A stretch of DNA of 5,922 nucleotides from Cyclobacteriaceae bacterium (lineage in GTDB: Bacteria > Bacteroidota > Bacteroidia > Cytophagales > Cyclobacteriaceae), in contig JAIENH010000262.1 of the NCBI GenBank assembly GCA_019751475.1, forward strand, positions 1 through 5,922. Direction: 5' to 3'. The position numbers and the translations under genes were made by a program. Of this stretch, positions 1-5,922 are shown one piece after another (positions within the stretch are counted from its first letter, which is position 1; the number at the start of each line of letters is the position of its first letter). Under the pieces are notes generated by a model. It did not search any database. It was not told the DNA's origin and saw only the letters and a list, made by a program, of their open reading frames with translations.

Positions 1-533
1 CGTCCAAAGTATCGCCAACATGCAGCCTCAATACCCACCACGTTTCCACCAAAAGGAGCGTGAGATGCGTATAGATTCAACAGTTCTTTTTTCGTATAGC
101 GAATTTCAAGACGCGTAGCCAGTACTACTTCAATGAATTTTTGAAAGATATTCCGGGGCGGATTTTTCCTCGACAACCGAACAACCTGCATCGTGAGGGT
201 GCTACCCCCACTCACTACTCGTCCAGACGAAACATTTTGCCTAATAGCCCTGGCAAGTGCCAGCAGGTCTACACCAGGGTGCTGCCAGAAGCGCTTGTCT
301 TCCAATGCTACCACTGCCGTGGAATATTTTAACGGTACACTATCGGATTCAGGAAACCTCCATTGGCCATCCGGTGCAATGGCTGCGGATAACAACTGTC
401 CGTCACGGTCTTGCACAACCGTACTATACGAATCAGAAAAAAGTGTTGCAGGAAGTGAGAAGTGGTAAACAACAATAAGACATACGATAACTACCGCCCA
501 AATTGCTCTCTTCCGCGAAAGCGAAATTTTCAT
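1..533 (-). CDS. pbpC: Penicillin-binding protein 1C, N-terminal part (glycosyltransferase family 51); runs off left edge
   Basis: This is the first 177 residues of a bifunctional peptidoglycan synthase of the PBP1C type, which polymerises lipid II in the periplasm. Residues 1-10 are basic and cytoplasmic, and one membrane anchor spans about 11-27. The stretch at 31-60 (LFSDSYSTVVQDRDG, then QWRFP) is characteristic of PBP1C. The GT51 domain follows: EDKRFWQHPGVD at 78-89, with E78 the expected catalytic glutamate; GGSTLTMQ at 109-116; and RLEIRYTKKELLNLY at 141-155, with E143 the expected second glutamate, then APFGGN and YFG. The transpeptidase and C-terminal PBP1C domains lie beyond the window, so completeness cannot be judged. 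The ATG overlaps the stop of the upstream DUF4440 gene as ATGA with no clear Shine-Dalgarno, which suggests translational coupling. In many bacteria pbpC follows a large alpha-2-macroglobulin gene; here it follows a small secreted protein. Family assignment is firm; the symbol rests on recognising motifs. Confidence 0.93.
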   Translation of the reverse strand, partial: MKISLSRKRAIWAVVIVCLIVVYHFSLPATLFSDSYSTVVQDRDGQLLSAAIAPDGQWRFPESDSVPLKYSTAVVALEDKRFWQHPGVDLLALARAIRQNVSSGRVVSGGSTLTMQVVRLSRKNPPRNIFQKFIEVVLATRLEIRYTKKELLNLYASHAPFGGNVVGIEAACWRYFG

Positions 534-964
534 GGCATCCGGTTGGAGTGGCGCGAGGCCAGCTTCCAATGCTTACCAGATTTGACGTATACTTCTGTGT
601 AGCGTAAATTCAATGAAAAGGGATTGCCTTCGGTAGTCCCCTCAAACACTCCAAGACCTGTAACAACGCCCGTGTTGCCATATACGCGAGCTAAGGATTC
701 TTTGACGGCCACCTTCATATAATTAAGCTTTCCTGATTTAAGATCATCGATTATTTCTTTGCGATTTTGAATCCACCCATTTGAATGAATGTATTGCACT
801 CGTTCATCCAGCAGCTTGTCAAGCGAATCGTATTGCTTGTTGATCAGCCATTCAAATTTTTTGTTAGACAAATCAACCAAGCGTTGCTCTTGCGATGCAA
901 CGCTTTGTGCTATGGATGCGCCAGGAATCCACAACAGAGATACTACCATTACAATTTTATTCAT
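530..964 (-). CDS. Secreted DUF4440 / NTF2-like (SnoaL-type fold) protein
   Basis: A complete 144-residue protein. Residues 1-19 form a signal peptide: a lysine near the start, a hydrophobic run, and SIA at 17-19 followed by Q20 as a likely signal peptidase I site. There is no lipobox cysteine, so the product should be soluble in the periplasm or exported. The rest (about 22-142) has the DUF4440 layout of the NTF2-like superfamily: an N-terminal helix (QRLVDLSNKKFEWLINKQYDSLDKLL), the strand VQYIHSNGWIQNRKEII, then strands around GNTGVVTGLGVFEG, LRYTEVYVKSGKHWKLASRHSN. These small cone-shaped barrels bind diverse ligands or act as enzymes, and the family name gives no substrate. The gene starts 5 bp after the desaturase stop and overlaps pbpC by 4 bp, so it is probably part of the same transcript. 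A role in the envelope alongside its neighbours is only inference. Confidence 0.85.
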   Translation of the reverse strand: MNKIVMVVSLLWIPGASIAQSVASQEQRLVDLSNKKFEWLINKQYDSLDKLLDERVQYIHSNGWIQNRKEIIDDLKSGKLNYMKVAVKESLARVYGNTGVVTGLGVFEGTTEGNPFSLNLRYTEVYVKSGKHWKLASRHSNRMP

Positions 965-969
965 ATCTG

Positions 970-1980
970 TTACCTGGATTGAACGGCAAGTTCCGCATCA
1001 GGTTTCGATTCATCGGCCAGGGCCACTTTGCCACGCTCCTGCCGGAGTATCCGCAGGTAAAGTGAAATATTTTTATCGAACAGGAATCGAAAGAAAAGTT
1101 TCGTCCATGAGTTATGCGACTTAAGCGAATCATAATACTCGGGGGCCTCCTTCTTCAAGTCGGGAAGTTTATTCCAAGGAATGGATGGAAAATCATGATG
1201 CTCATTGTGATAGCCTACGTTAAAGGCAACGGTATTAAGAGGGCCATAATAACTGTATGTTTCTTGCTTTTCATCTAGGGTCAGGTAGTGCTCCTGTATC
1301 CAGCGAGCGCCCAGCGGATGCAAGCCAACGGAGAAAAAGAAACTCAGCAACAAAAACACAAATGCTTTCGGACCAAACAGCATCCAGATAGCCACGTTAA
1401 AAGCAATCTGAACAATCCAATTGCTCACAATCCAGCCATCCACAGGTTTTATCTCTTTCAAACGCACCGTGCGAATGGCCTGGAACACGGGAAAAAACAA
1501 AAGCCATAATGCCTTGCCTAAGGTAGAGTGATTGATCAGTTTAGCTTCCCAGTAGTCAGGCAGGTCGCCATCTAACTCATGCACACCCTGAAAGGCGTGG
1601 TGCTTGATGTGATAGCGGACAAAAGAAATAGCGCTGGGCAGGGTATGCGGAAGATTGGCTACAATAGCGGCTGCCAGGTTCAACGATTTATTTCTAAACA
1701 AAAGGTGATGGGTACATTCGTGTATCATGACGAACAACGCATGGTTTGCAAAGGCGCCTCCGAAATAAGCAGCAGCAAGCACAATCCACCACGAAGCATC
1801 TTTTACAAGCCAGGAAGCACCAACCATACCTCCCACCAAACCAAAGATGATGAAAAGAGTGGCCGGGTTTTTACTAATCAAGGCTTTCACCTTAGGGTGT
1901 TTGATCATGATCTCACGGGTGCGGCCCCGATGAGGCTCAGGCCCTGTGGAAAAGCGAAATTCTGCTGCTACAGTACTCAT
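970..1980 (-). CDS. Membrane fatty-acyl desaturase of the sphingolipid delta-4 (DES1/DEGS) family
   Basis: A 336-residue integral membrane di-iron desaturase; human DEGS1 is about 323 residues. Numbering from the ATG at 1980, the three histidine boxes are HECTHH (87-92), HIKHH (124-128) and HNEHH (258-262). About four to five hydrophobic segments lie near 40-59, 64-84, 157-169, 183-202 and 206-220. Several blocks point to sphingolipid desaturases rather than generic acyl-lipid desaturases: an N-terminal region (about 7-39, with PH, REI, K-P, K-L) resembling the Lipid_DES domain; ETYSYYGPLN (240-249); FNVGYHNEHHDFP (253-265); and EYYDSL with NSW after it. Eukaryotic relatives introduce the 4,5-trans double bond of ceramide or hydroxylate C4, taking electrons from cytochrome b5; no electron donor is encoded here. 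The frame stays open to a TTG at 2049, but homology begins just after the ATG at 1980 and a promoter box lies between, so the ATG is preferred. The exact substrate is inferred. Confidence 0.88.
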   Translation of the reverse strand: MSTVAAEFRFSTGPEPHRGRTREIMIKHPKVKALISKNPATLFIIFGLVGGMVGASWLVKDASWWIVLAAAYFGGAFANHALFVMIHECTHHLLFRNKSLNLAAAIVANLPHTLPSAISFVRYHIKHHAFQGVHELDGDLPDYWEAKLINHSTLGKALWLLFFPVFQAIRTVRLKEIKPVDGWIVSNWIVQIAFNVAIWMLFGPKAFVFLLLSFFFSVGLHPLGARWIQEHYLTLDEKQETYSYYGPLNTVAFNVGYHNEHHDFPSIPWNKLPDLKKEAPEYYDSLKSHNSWTKLFFRFLFDKNISLYLRILRQERGKVALADESKPDAELAVQSR

Positions 1981-1998
1981 GGTTTGTGGATGGAAAGT

Positions 1999-2006
1999 CA
2001 AAATTA
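1999..2006 (-). promoter_or_regulatory. Probable Bacteroidota -7 promoter element for the desaturase gene
   Basis: Read on the minus strand this is TAATTTTG, an exact match to the TAnnTTTG -7 element of the Bacteroidota housekeeping sigma factor. It ends 18 bp before the ATG at 1980 and lies in the only sizeable intergenic gap of the window (1981-2058). No good TTTG -33 element is visible; the nearest candidate, TTAG about 17 bp upstream, is weak. Transcription from here would give a leader of roughly a dozen bases without a Shine-Dalgarno, and would exclude the TTG start at 2049. No clear terminator hairpin for the upstream gene is seen in this gap, so read-through from the right block is also possible. 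Confidence 0.5.
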
Positions 2007-2058
2007 CGGAAGTTTTTAAAAGGCTAAGGGTTTTGTTTAGGGTAGTCAACGATGGCTT

Positions 2059-2913
2059 CTACACGCCCAAATCTCCTCCATCCGATATTTCGATCAACAA
2101 AAGCTTTACTTCTTCTGCCTTGGCGTGTTCGCCCATTTTTTCAAACGACATAATAAGGTTGCGCAGTACTCTTCGAATGATTTCTACACTATCGCATGGC
2201 TCGAAAAAAGAATTTTGAGGTACGAGGTGCAATTCGTTGATATAGTTTTCGATGTCCTGCCGTGAAAAAATCAGACCCCGGTTAAAGGCATTGATATAAA
2301 ACTGATTGTTATGATCGTCTTTGTAGGTGAGGATAAACAGGTTGGGCAAGTTTACTCCTTTCACAGGCAGCTTCAGCTTCTGGGCCACCAGCATATAAAT
2401 CACGCAAAGCGTGATGGGGTTGCCCTTGCGTGACTCCAGTACCACGTTGATCATAGAGTTGCCTGGGGAGTGAAAGTTTTTCGTGTTGGCGCCAAATTTC
2501 AATTTATTAAACAAGACTCCATTCACCACTTTTATCTGATCGACTGGGTAGAGGTCCGGCTTAAACTCCAGCCAGGTTTCATAGTAGATTTGCTCCAGCT
2601 CCTGTTTTAACTTTTCTAATTCAAGATCCGGGTATTGATAGGTGGCAACCAACCACATGCCCGTCAGCAAGTCCTTTTCATCACCCCGATACCAATCCAC
2701 CAACCGGACTTTGAGCAGATCATACTGAAGGGTATGAATTATTTCCTCGATGCGCGACTGAAGGGCGGGGTTAAAACTCGTCTCCCATTCTTCTTCTAAA
2801 AACGGAATTACCTCCTTACCAAGAGAAATTATTTTTTCTTCCACGTGGGCCACCACCTGCTTATCGTCATCATCCAGCAGGGAAATCAATGCTTTTATCT
2901 CCTTGTCCTCCAT
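2059..2913 (-). CDS. SirB1-like protein with transglutaminase-like fold
   Basis: A complete 284-residue, apparently cytoplasmic protein with no signal peptide or membrane segment. Residues 1-65 are helical and acidic and look like HEAT-type repeats (LISLLDDDD, IPFLEEEWE). Residues about 75-280 match the SirB1/Transglut_core2 family: GMWLVATYQYPDL (85-97), NSMINVVLESRKGNPITLCVIY (starting at 152), VKGVNLPNLFILTY (184-197), FYINAFNRGLIFSRQDI (205-221), and the C-terminal helical part RRVLRNLIMSFEKMGEHAKAEEV. A cysteine, C170, sits in the helix where a transglutaminase nucleophile could lie. However, the His of the usual P-x-H-F segment is Leu192, and the Asp of the usual DPF segment is Asn208, so activity is doubtful. 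The function of this family is poorly defined in general. It starts 29 bp after the carboxylase stop with no Shine-Dalgarno, and is probably co-transcribed with it. Confidence 0.85.
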   Translation of the reverse strand: MEDKEIKALISLLDDDDKQVVAHVEEKIISLGKEVIPFLEEEWETSFNPALQSRIEEIIHTLQYDLLKVRLVDWYRGDEKDLLTGMWLVATYQYPDLELEKLKQELEQIYYETWLEFKPDLYPVDQIKVVNGVLFNKLKFGANTKNFHSPGNSMINVVLESRKGNPITLCVIYMLVAQKLKLPVKGVNLPNLFILTYKDDHNNQFYINAFNRGLIFSRQDIENYINELHLVPQNSFFEPCDSVEIIRRVLRNLIMSFEKMGEHAKAEEVKLLLIEISDGGDLGV

Positions 2914-2942
2914 TTCAAATTCAAAAACTCCCGACTGTATCT

Positions 2943-4568
2943 TTAGGTTTGAATCACACCTACATTAAATTTCTCGACAACTGCATGATTGGCGGCTTCG
3001 ATTCCTGCAGCAATATACCTGCGTGTATCGAGCGGATCAATGATAGCATCAACCCACAATCGCGCGGCAGCGTAGTAGGGACTAAGCTGCTCGTTGTAGC
3101 GATCGGTTATCTCTTTAAGCAACTGGTCTTCTTCGTTTTTCTCGATTGCTTTTCCTTGCGCCTTTAACGTACTCACGCGTATTTGTAAAAGTGTTTTGGC
3201 TGCAGATGCTCCGCTCATCACAGCAATTTGAGCCGTAGGCCATGCCACGATCAATCGCGGATCGTATGCTTTGCCGCACATAGCGTAGTTGCCGGCCCCA
3301 TATGAATTTCCGGTAATCACCGTAAACTTTGGCACCGTTGAGTTGGCCATGGCATTGACCATCTTGGCGCCATCTTTTATGATGCCGCCATGTTCAGATT
3401 TGCTGCCCACCATGAAGCCACTTACATCTTGCAAGAAGAGCAATGGCACTTTTCGCTGATTGCAATTCATGATAAACCGGGCTGCTTTATCGGCCGAGTC
3501 GGAATAGATAACGCCACCCATCTGCATCTCACCTTTCTTCGTCTTTACCACTTTGCGCTGATTGGCAACAATGCCTACCGCCCAACCTTCTATTCGGCCA
3601 TAGCCACAAACGATTGTCTTGCCATAGAGCGCTTTGTACTCCTCAAATTCGGAGTTGTCCAGCAGGCAGCGAATGACCTTGTAGGTATCATACGGCTTGG
3701 AGCGGTCGGATGGAAAAATTCCGTAGATATCTGCTGGTTTTTCTTTTGGTGGCTGTTGTACTACCCAATCAAAGCCGGCCACTTCTGCTCTGCCGATTTT
3801 GTCAATGATGCTTCGGATGTAATCGAGACAGGCTTGGTCATTCGGAAATTTATTATCCGTCACACCCGATATCTCGCAATGCGTTGTAGCTCCACCCAGC
3901 GTCTCGTTGTCAATATCTTCGCCAATAGCGGCCTTCACCAAATAAGAACCAGCTAAGAAGATAGACCCTGTCTTGTCTACAATCATTGCTTCATCACTCA
4001 TGATGGGCAAATAGGCACCACCCGCCACACAGCTGCCCATGATAGCGGCAATCTGAACAATACCCATGGATGACATCTTAGCGTTGTTTCTAAACTGCCG
4101 TCCGAAATGCTCCTTGTCAGGGAAAATTTCGTCTTGCATAGGTAGAAAAACCCCCGCACTATCAACCAGGTAGATGATTGGGAGACGATTCTCCATCGCT
4201 ATCTCCTGGGCCCGCAAATTCTTTTTGGCTGTGATAGGAAACCAGGCGCCCGCCTTCACCGTGGCATCGTTGGCCACGATCACGCAGACTCGGTTTTTGA
4301 TTTTACCCAAACCGGTCACAACTCCGCCACCAGGACAACCGCCTTGCTCTTTGTACATTCCATCACCAGCAAAAAGCCCTATCTCTGTAAACTCAGAATC
4401 TTTGTCGATAAGATAGGTCACGCGCTCACGTGCTGTAAGCTTACCCTTTTGGTGCTGCTCTTCTATTTTCTTCTCACCGCCACCAAGACGTGTTTTCTTT
4501 TCCTTTGATTCGAGCTGAAAACAAAGTTGCTTGAAGAGGTCTTCGTTGCGGTTAAATTCCAAATCCAT
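2943..4568 (-). CDS. Acyl-CoA carboxylase, carboxyltransferase (beta) subunit, methylcrotonyl-CoA carboxylase-like
   Basis: A complete 541-residue cytoplasmic protein, within the usual 510-570 range for this family. It transfers a carboxyl group from carboxybiotin to an acyl-CoA and needs a separate biotin-bearing alpha subunit, which is not in this window. The N-terminal crotonase-like domain includes ARERV (46-50), NDATVKAGAW (100-109), ITAKKNLRAQEIAMENRLP (112-130), DSAGVFLPMQDEIFPDKEHFGRQF (starting at 136) and MGSCVAGGAYLP (177-188, oxyanion-hole region). The C-terminal domain includes DVSGFMVGSKSEHGGIIKDGAKM (starting at 381), GNSYGAGNYAMCGKAYDPR (420-438) and the C-terminal DPLDTRRYI (511-519). 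The LRAQEIAMEN and FPDKEHFGR segments resemble methylcrotonyl-CoA rather than propionyl-CoA carboxylases, pointing to leucine breakdown, but other branched or long acyl-CoA substrates are possible. The ATG at 4568 is preceded by GAGGG, and the gene begins 13 bp after the MCE stop. Confidence 0.95.
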   Translation of the reverse strand: MDLEFNRNEDLFKQLCFQLESKEKKTRLGGGEKKIEEQHQKGKLTARERVTYLIDKDSEFTEIGLFAGDGMYKEQGGCPGGGVVTGLGKIKNRVCVIVANDATVKAGAWFPITAKKNLRAQEIAMENRLPIIYLVDSAGVFLPMQDEIFPDKEHFGRQFRNNAKMSSMGIVQIAAIMGSCVAGGAYLPIMSDEAMIVDKTGSIFLAGSYLVKAAIGEDIDNETLGGATTHCEISGVTDNKFPNDQACLDYIRSIIDKIGRAEVAGFDWVVQQPPKEKPADIYGIFPSDRSKPYDTYKVIRCLLDNSEFEEYKALYGKTIVCGYGRIEGWAVGIVANQRKVVKTKKGEMQMGGVIYSDSADKAARFIMNCNQRKVPLLFLQDVSGFMVGSKSEHGGIIKDGAKMVNAMANSTVPKFTVITGNSYGAGNYAMCGKAYDPRLIVAWPTAQIAVMSGASAAKTLLQIRVSTLKAQGKAIEKNEEDQLLKEITDRYNEQLSPYYAAARLWVDAIIDPLDTRRYIAAGIEAANHAVVEKFNVGVIQT

Positions 4569-4575
4569 GTGAATG

Positions 4576-4580
4576 CCCTC
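4576..4580 (-). promoter_or_regulatory. Possible ribosome binding site of the carboxylase gene
   Basis: Minus-strand GAGGG ends 7 bp before the ATG at 4568, in the 13-bp gap after the MCE stop codon. It is the only recognisable Shine-Dalgarno-like sequence in the window. This group usually lacks such sites, so the match may be chance, but it is consistent with the chosen start. Confidence 0.35.
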
Positions 4581-4581
4581 G

Positions 4582-5556
4582 TTACTTCTTGGGTTGGGCG
4601 GCCTTTTTCTTTTCTTCTTCTCTCCTACGGTCGCGAAGGATTTTTTTATGGCTCTTACCTAATGGTGACGTAAAATGCTTGGGGTAATTATTGAGGTGAG
4701 CCACTAGGCTGTCCATTCTCACGAGCAGCTTATTTAGGTTAACGTACAAGGAATCTTCTGTGAGTAACTTACTTACCGTATTGTCTCCCTTTTTCAATTT
4801 TGATAGTGTCTCATTCAAACTTGATAAAGTCTGCTGCGTTTTAGCTAAAGTCTTGTTTATTTCCATTCGCTTCAGCGAATCAGACAATACCTCAAAGTTC
4901 TTCAAGGTGGGTTTCAACTGCGTCATAGATGCGTTGAGATTGGTTGCCACATCATTAAAGTTGTTTGCCAGTAAATCAATTTTGCTATTCGCATTCGACA
5001 ATGTGCGATTGAGTATATCGGGCGTAGATTGAAGCTTTTTAAAGATGGAGTCCAGTCGTTGAGAATCCCGCATCAATACATCCATAACCGAATTGAACTT
5101 GCGCAAGGTTGTTTGCACGTTGCTCGCCACGGGCTCAGCGGTTTCCGTGAGAACATCGAACATGCCTTTGGCTAACTCAGCCTTGATAGTATCGCGAGCT
5201 TTTAGTGGAGTCTTCACTTCGCCTATCGAAAGTATGATGTACTTGCCACCGAGGAGTTCACTATCAAGAATTGCTTTGGTTGAATCCCCCAGTTTAATAT
5301 CAGACGCAATGTCAATCTCCACCAGCACGCTGTGATTTTTGTCCGGAAGGATTTTAATGTTACTAACGCGCCCCACAGCAAAGCCACTCACCTGCACCGG
5401 ATTAGAGACGGCAAGATTATCTACGTTATCGTAGATGACGTAGTATTTGGTGGAGTTGGAAAAAAAATCAATGCCCTTCAAAAAATTAAAGCCAAAATAC
5501 AGCAGCACCAGGGCCACGGTAGCAAACACTCCAACTTGTACTTCTCTGTTTCTCAC
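4582..5556 (-). CDS. MCE-family (MlaD-like) membrane-anchored lipid-transport protein
   Basis: A complete 324-residue protein. A single N-terminal membrane anchor spans about 8-25, followed by one MCE domain at about 36-113, with the conserved segment PVQVSGFAVGRVSNI (53-67) and LGDSTKAILDSELLGGKYI (89-107). MCE proteins bind substrate lipids and form hexameric rings between the inner and outer membranes, usually working with an MlaE-type permease and MlaF-type ATPase, neither of which is present here. Residues about 140-290 are predicted helical, rich in Leu, Ser, Asn and Thr (repeated NANSKIDLL and TLSSLNETLSKL patterns), followed by the GDNTVSKLLTEDSLYVNL segment (257-274) common in Bacteroidota MCE proteins. 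The last 24 residues are strongly basic (KSHKK, RDRRREEEKKK). The start is GTG; the frame is closed 9 bp upstream by the amidase stop and the first internal Met is far downstream, so GTG is well supported. It follows the amidase by 6 bp. Confidence 0.92.
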   Translation of the reverse strand: MRNREVQVGVFATVALVLLYFGFNFLKGIDFFSNSTKYYVIYDNVDNLAVSNPVQVSGFAVGRVSNIKILPDKNHSVLVEIDIASDIKLGDSTKAILDSELLGGKYIILSIGEVKTPLKARDTIKAELAKGMFDVLTETAEPVASNVQTTLRKFNSVMDVLMRDSQRLDSIFKKLQSTPDILNRTLSNANSKIDLLANNFNDVATNLNASMTQLKPTLKNFEVLSDSLKRMEINKTLAKTQQTLSSLNETLSKLKKGDNTVSKLLTEDSLYVNLNKLLVRMDSLVAHLNNYPKHFTSPLGKSHKKILRDRRREEEKKKAAQPKK

Positions 5557-5562
5557 GGGGTA

Positions 5563-5922
5563 TTAGTTTAATGCCTCCATTTGGGTTTTATAGTCTTTAA
5601 AAGCGCGGTAGATACCTGAGGCAATAAGATCTTGTCCGCTTTCATCGCTTAAAAATTTCTCTTCCTTTTGATTTGTCAGAAAACCGACTTCAATTAATAC
5701 GCTGGGCATGGCCGTGCGCCACAGCACCCAAAAGCCTGCTTGCTTCACCCCATGACTTTTTCTGCCGATCCGATTTTTGAATTGCCCTTCTACTTTCTCA
5801 GCAAACTTAAGACTGCTCTCCTGAAATGCACTCTGCGCAATTGAAAACAAAATATTAGACTCCGGGCTGTTAGGATCAAAGCCTTCGTAACGCTCCTCAT
5901 AGTTATTGTCAAGCAATATCAC
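5563..5922 (-). CDS. N-acetylmuramoyl-L-alanine amidase (Amidase_3), C-terminal part; runs off right edge
   Basis: The last 119 codons of a zinc-dependent amidase that cuts the bond between N-acetylmuramic acid and the stem peptide of peptidoglycan. The visible part includes NNYEERYEGFDPNSPES (6-22 of the visible part), helix ILFSIAQSAFQESSLKFAE (24-42), GVKQAGFWVLW (58-68) and AMPSVLIEVGFLTN (71-84), whose E78 is the expected catalytic glutamate, then the final helix IASGIYRAFKDY. The zinc-binding residues of the N-terminal half and any signal peptide are outside the window. The first visible codon is a GTG at the window edge, which is internal to the domain and not a real start. The insert between DNNYEE and ESNIL is typical of the AmiC-like enzymes of Bacteroidota. 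The gene is directly followed, 6 bp later and in the same frame, by the MCE gene. Confidence 0.93.
   Translation of the reverse strand: MILLDNNYEERYEGFDPNSPESNILFSIAQSAFQESSLKFAEKVEGQFKNRIGRKSHGVKQAGFWVLWRTAMPSVLIEVGFLTNQKEEKFLSDESGQDLIASGIYRAFKDYKTQMEALN

Noticed and set aside
141..478. Several overlapping plus-strand open frames near the left edge
   Set aside because: They are antisense to pbpC, whose GT51 motifs are unmistakable on the minus strand.
1579..2019. A 146-codon plus-strand open frame opposite the desaturase
   Set aside because: Antisense shadow of the desaturase histidine-box region, with no signal peptide, domain or ribosome site of its own.
1981..2058. Possible terminator between the SirB1-like and desaturase genes
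   Set aside because: The gap contains TTTTAAAA and an A/T-rich run, but no stable GC-rich stem followed by a T tract on the minus strand.
3390..3956. A 188-codon plus-strand open frame opposite the carboxylase gene
   Set aside because: It lies wholly antisense to strongly conserved carboxylase coding sequence, and its translation resembles no family I know. The minus-strand reading explains every base.
4860..5040. Repeated TTG/AAC-rich stretch in the MCE gene resembling DNA repeats
   Set aside because: The pattern comes from helical, heptad-like protein sequence (Leu/Asn/Ser-rich) and is not a DNA repeat array.
1..5922. Defence system, mobile element, CRISPR or phage genes
   Set aside because: All coding sequence is accounted for by envelope and lipid or acyl-CoA genes, and no transposase, integrase, repeat-spacer pattern or nuclease motif was seen on either strand.

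Overview
The window looks like chromosomal DNA from a Bacteroidota bacterium, most likely of the Cytophagales. This rests on the style of the proteins (an AmiC-type amidase next to a single MCE protein, a SirB1-like protein of Bacteroidota type), a TAnnTTTG promoter box and mostly absent Shine-Dalgarno sequences. The placement is inference, since no rRNA or other marker gene is present. All seven genes lie on the minus strand, so transcription runs from right (5922) to left (1). Nearly every base is coding. The only intergenic gap longer than 30 bases is the 78 bp at 1981-2058. I see no tRNA, rRNA, CRISPR array, insertion sequence, obvious repeat or strong terminator.

Right block (5922 to 2059), in order of transcription: the C-terminal end of an N-acetylmuramoyl-L-alanine amidase (cell-wall hydrolase); a membrane-anchored MCE/MlaD-type lipid-transport protein with a GTG start 6 bp after the amidase stop; a complete biotin-dependent acyl-CoA carboxylase carboxyltransferase (beta) subunit resembling methylcrotonyl-CoA carboxylase; and a SirB1-like transglutaminase-fold protein that seems to lack some catalytic residues. 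Gaps of 6, 13 and 29 bp suggest one transcript mixing envelope and acyl-CoA functions.

Left block (1980 to 1), behind a probable Bacteroidota promoter at 1999-2006: a membrane fatty-acyl desaturase whose closest recognisable relatives are the sphingolipid delta-4 (dihydroceramide) desaturases of eukaryotes; a secreted DUF4440/NTF2-like protein; and the N-terminal 177 residues of penicillin-binding protein 1C (glycosyltransferase domain), which runs off the left edge. Gaps are 5 bp and then a 4-bp ATGA overlap, so the three are probably co-transcribed and at least pbpC may be translationally coupled.

The most notable item is the DES1-like desaturase. Bacteroidota are known to make sphingolipids, usually described as saturated dihydroceramides, so an enzyme with the full sphingolipid-desaturase signature, including the family's own N-terminal domain, raises the possibility of delta-4-unsaturated or C4-hydroxylated bacterial ceramides. 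The remaining genes are ordinary envelope and metabolic genes of this phylum. I do not see a defence system or mobile element.
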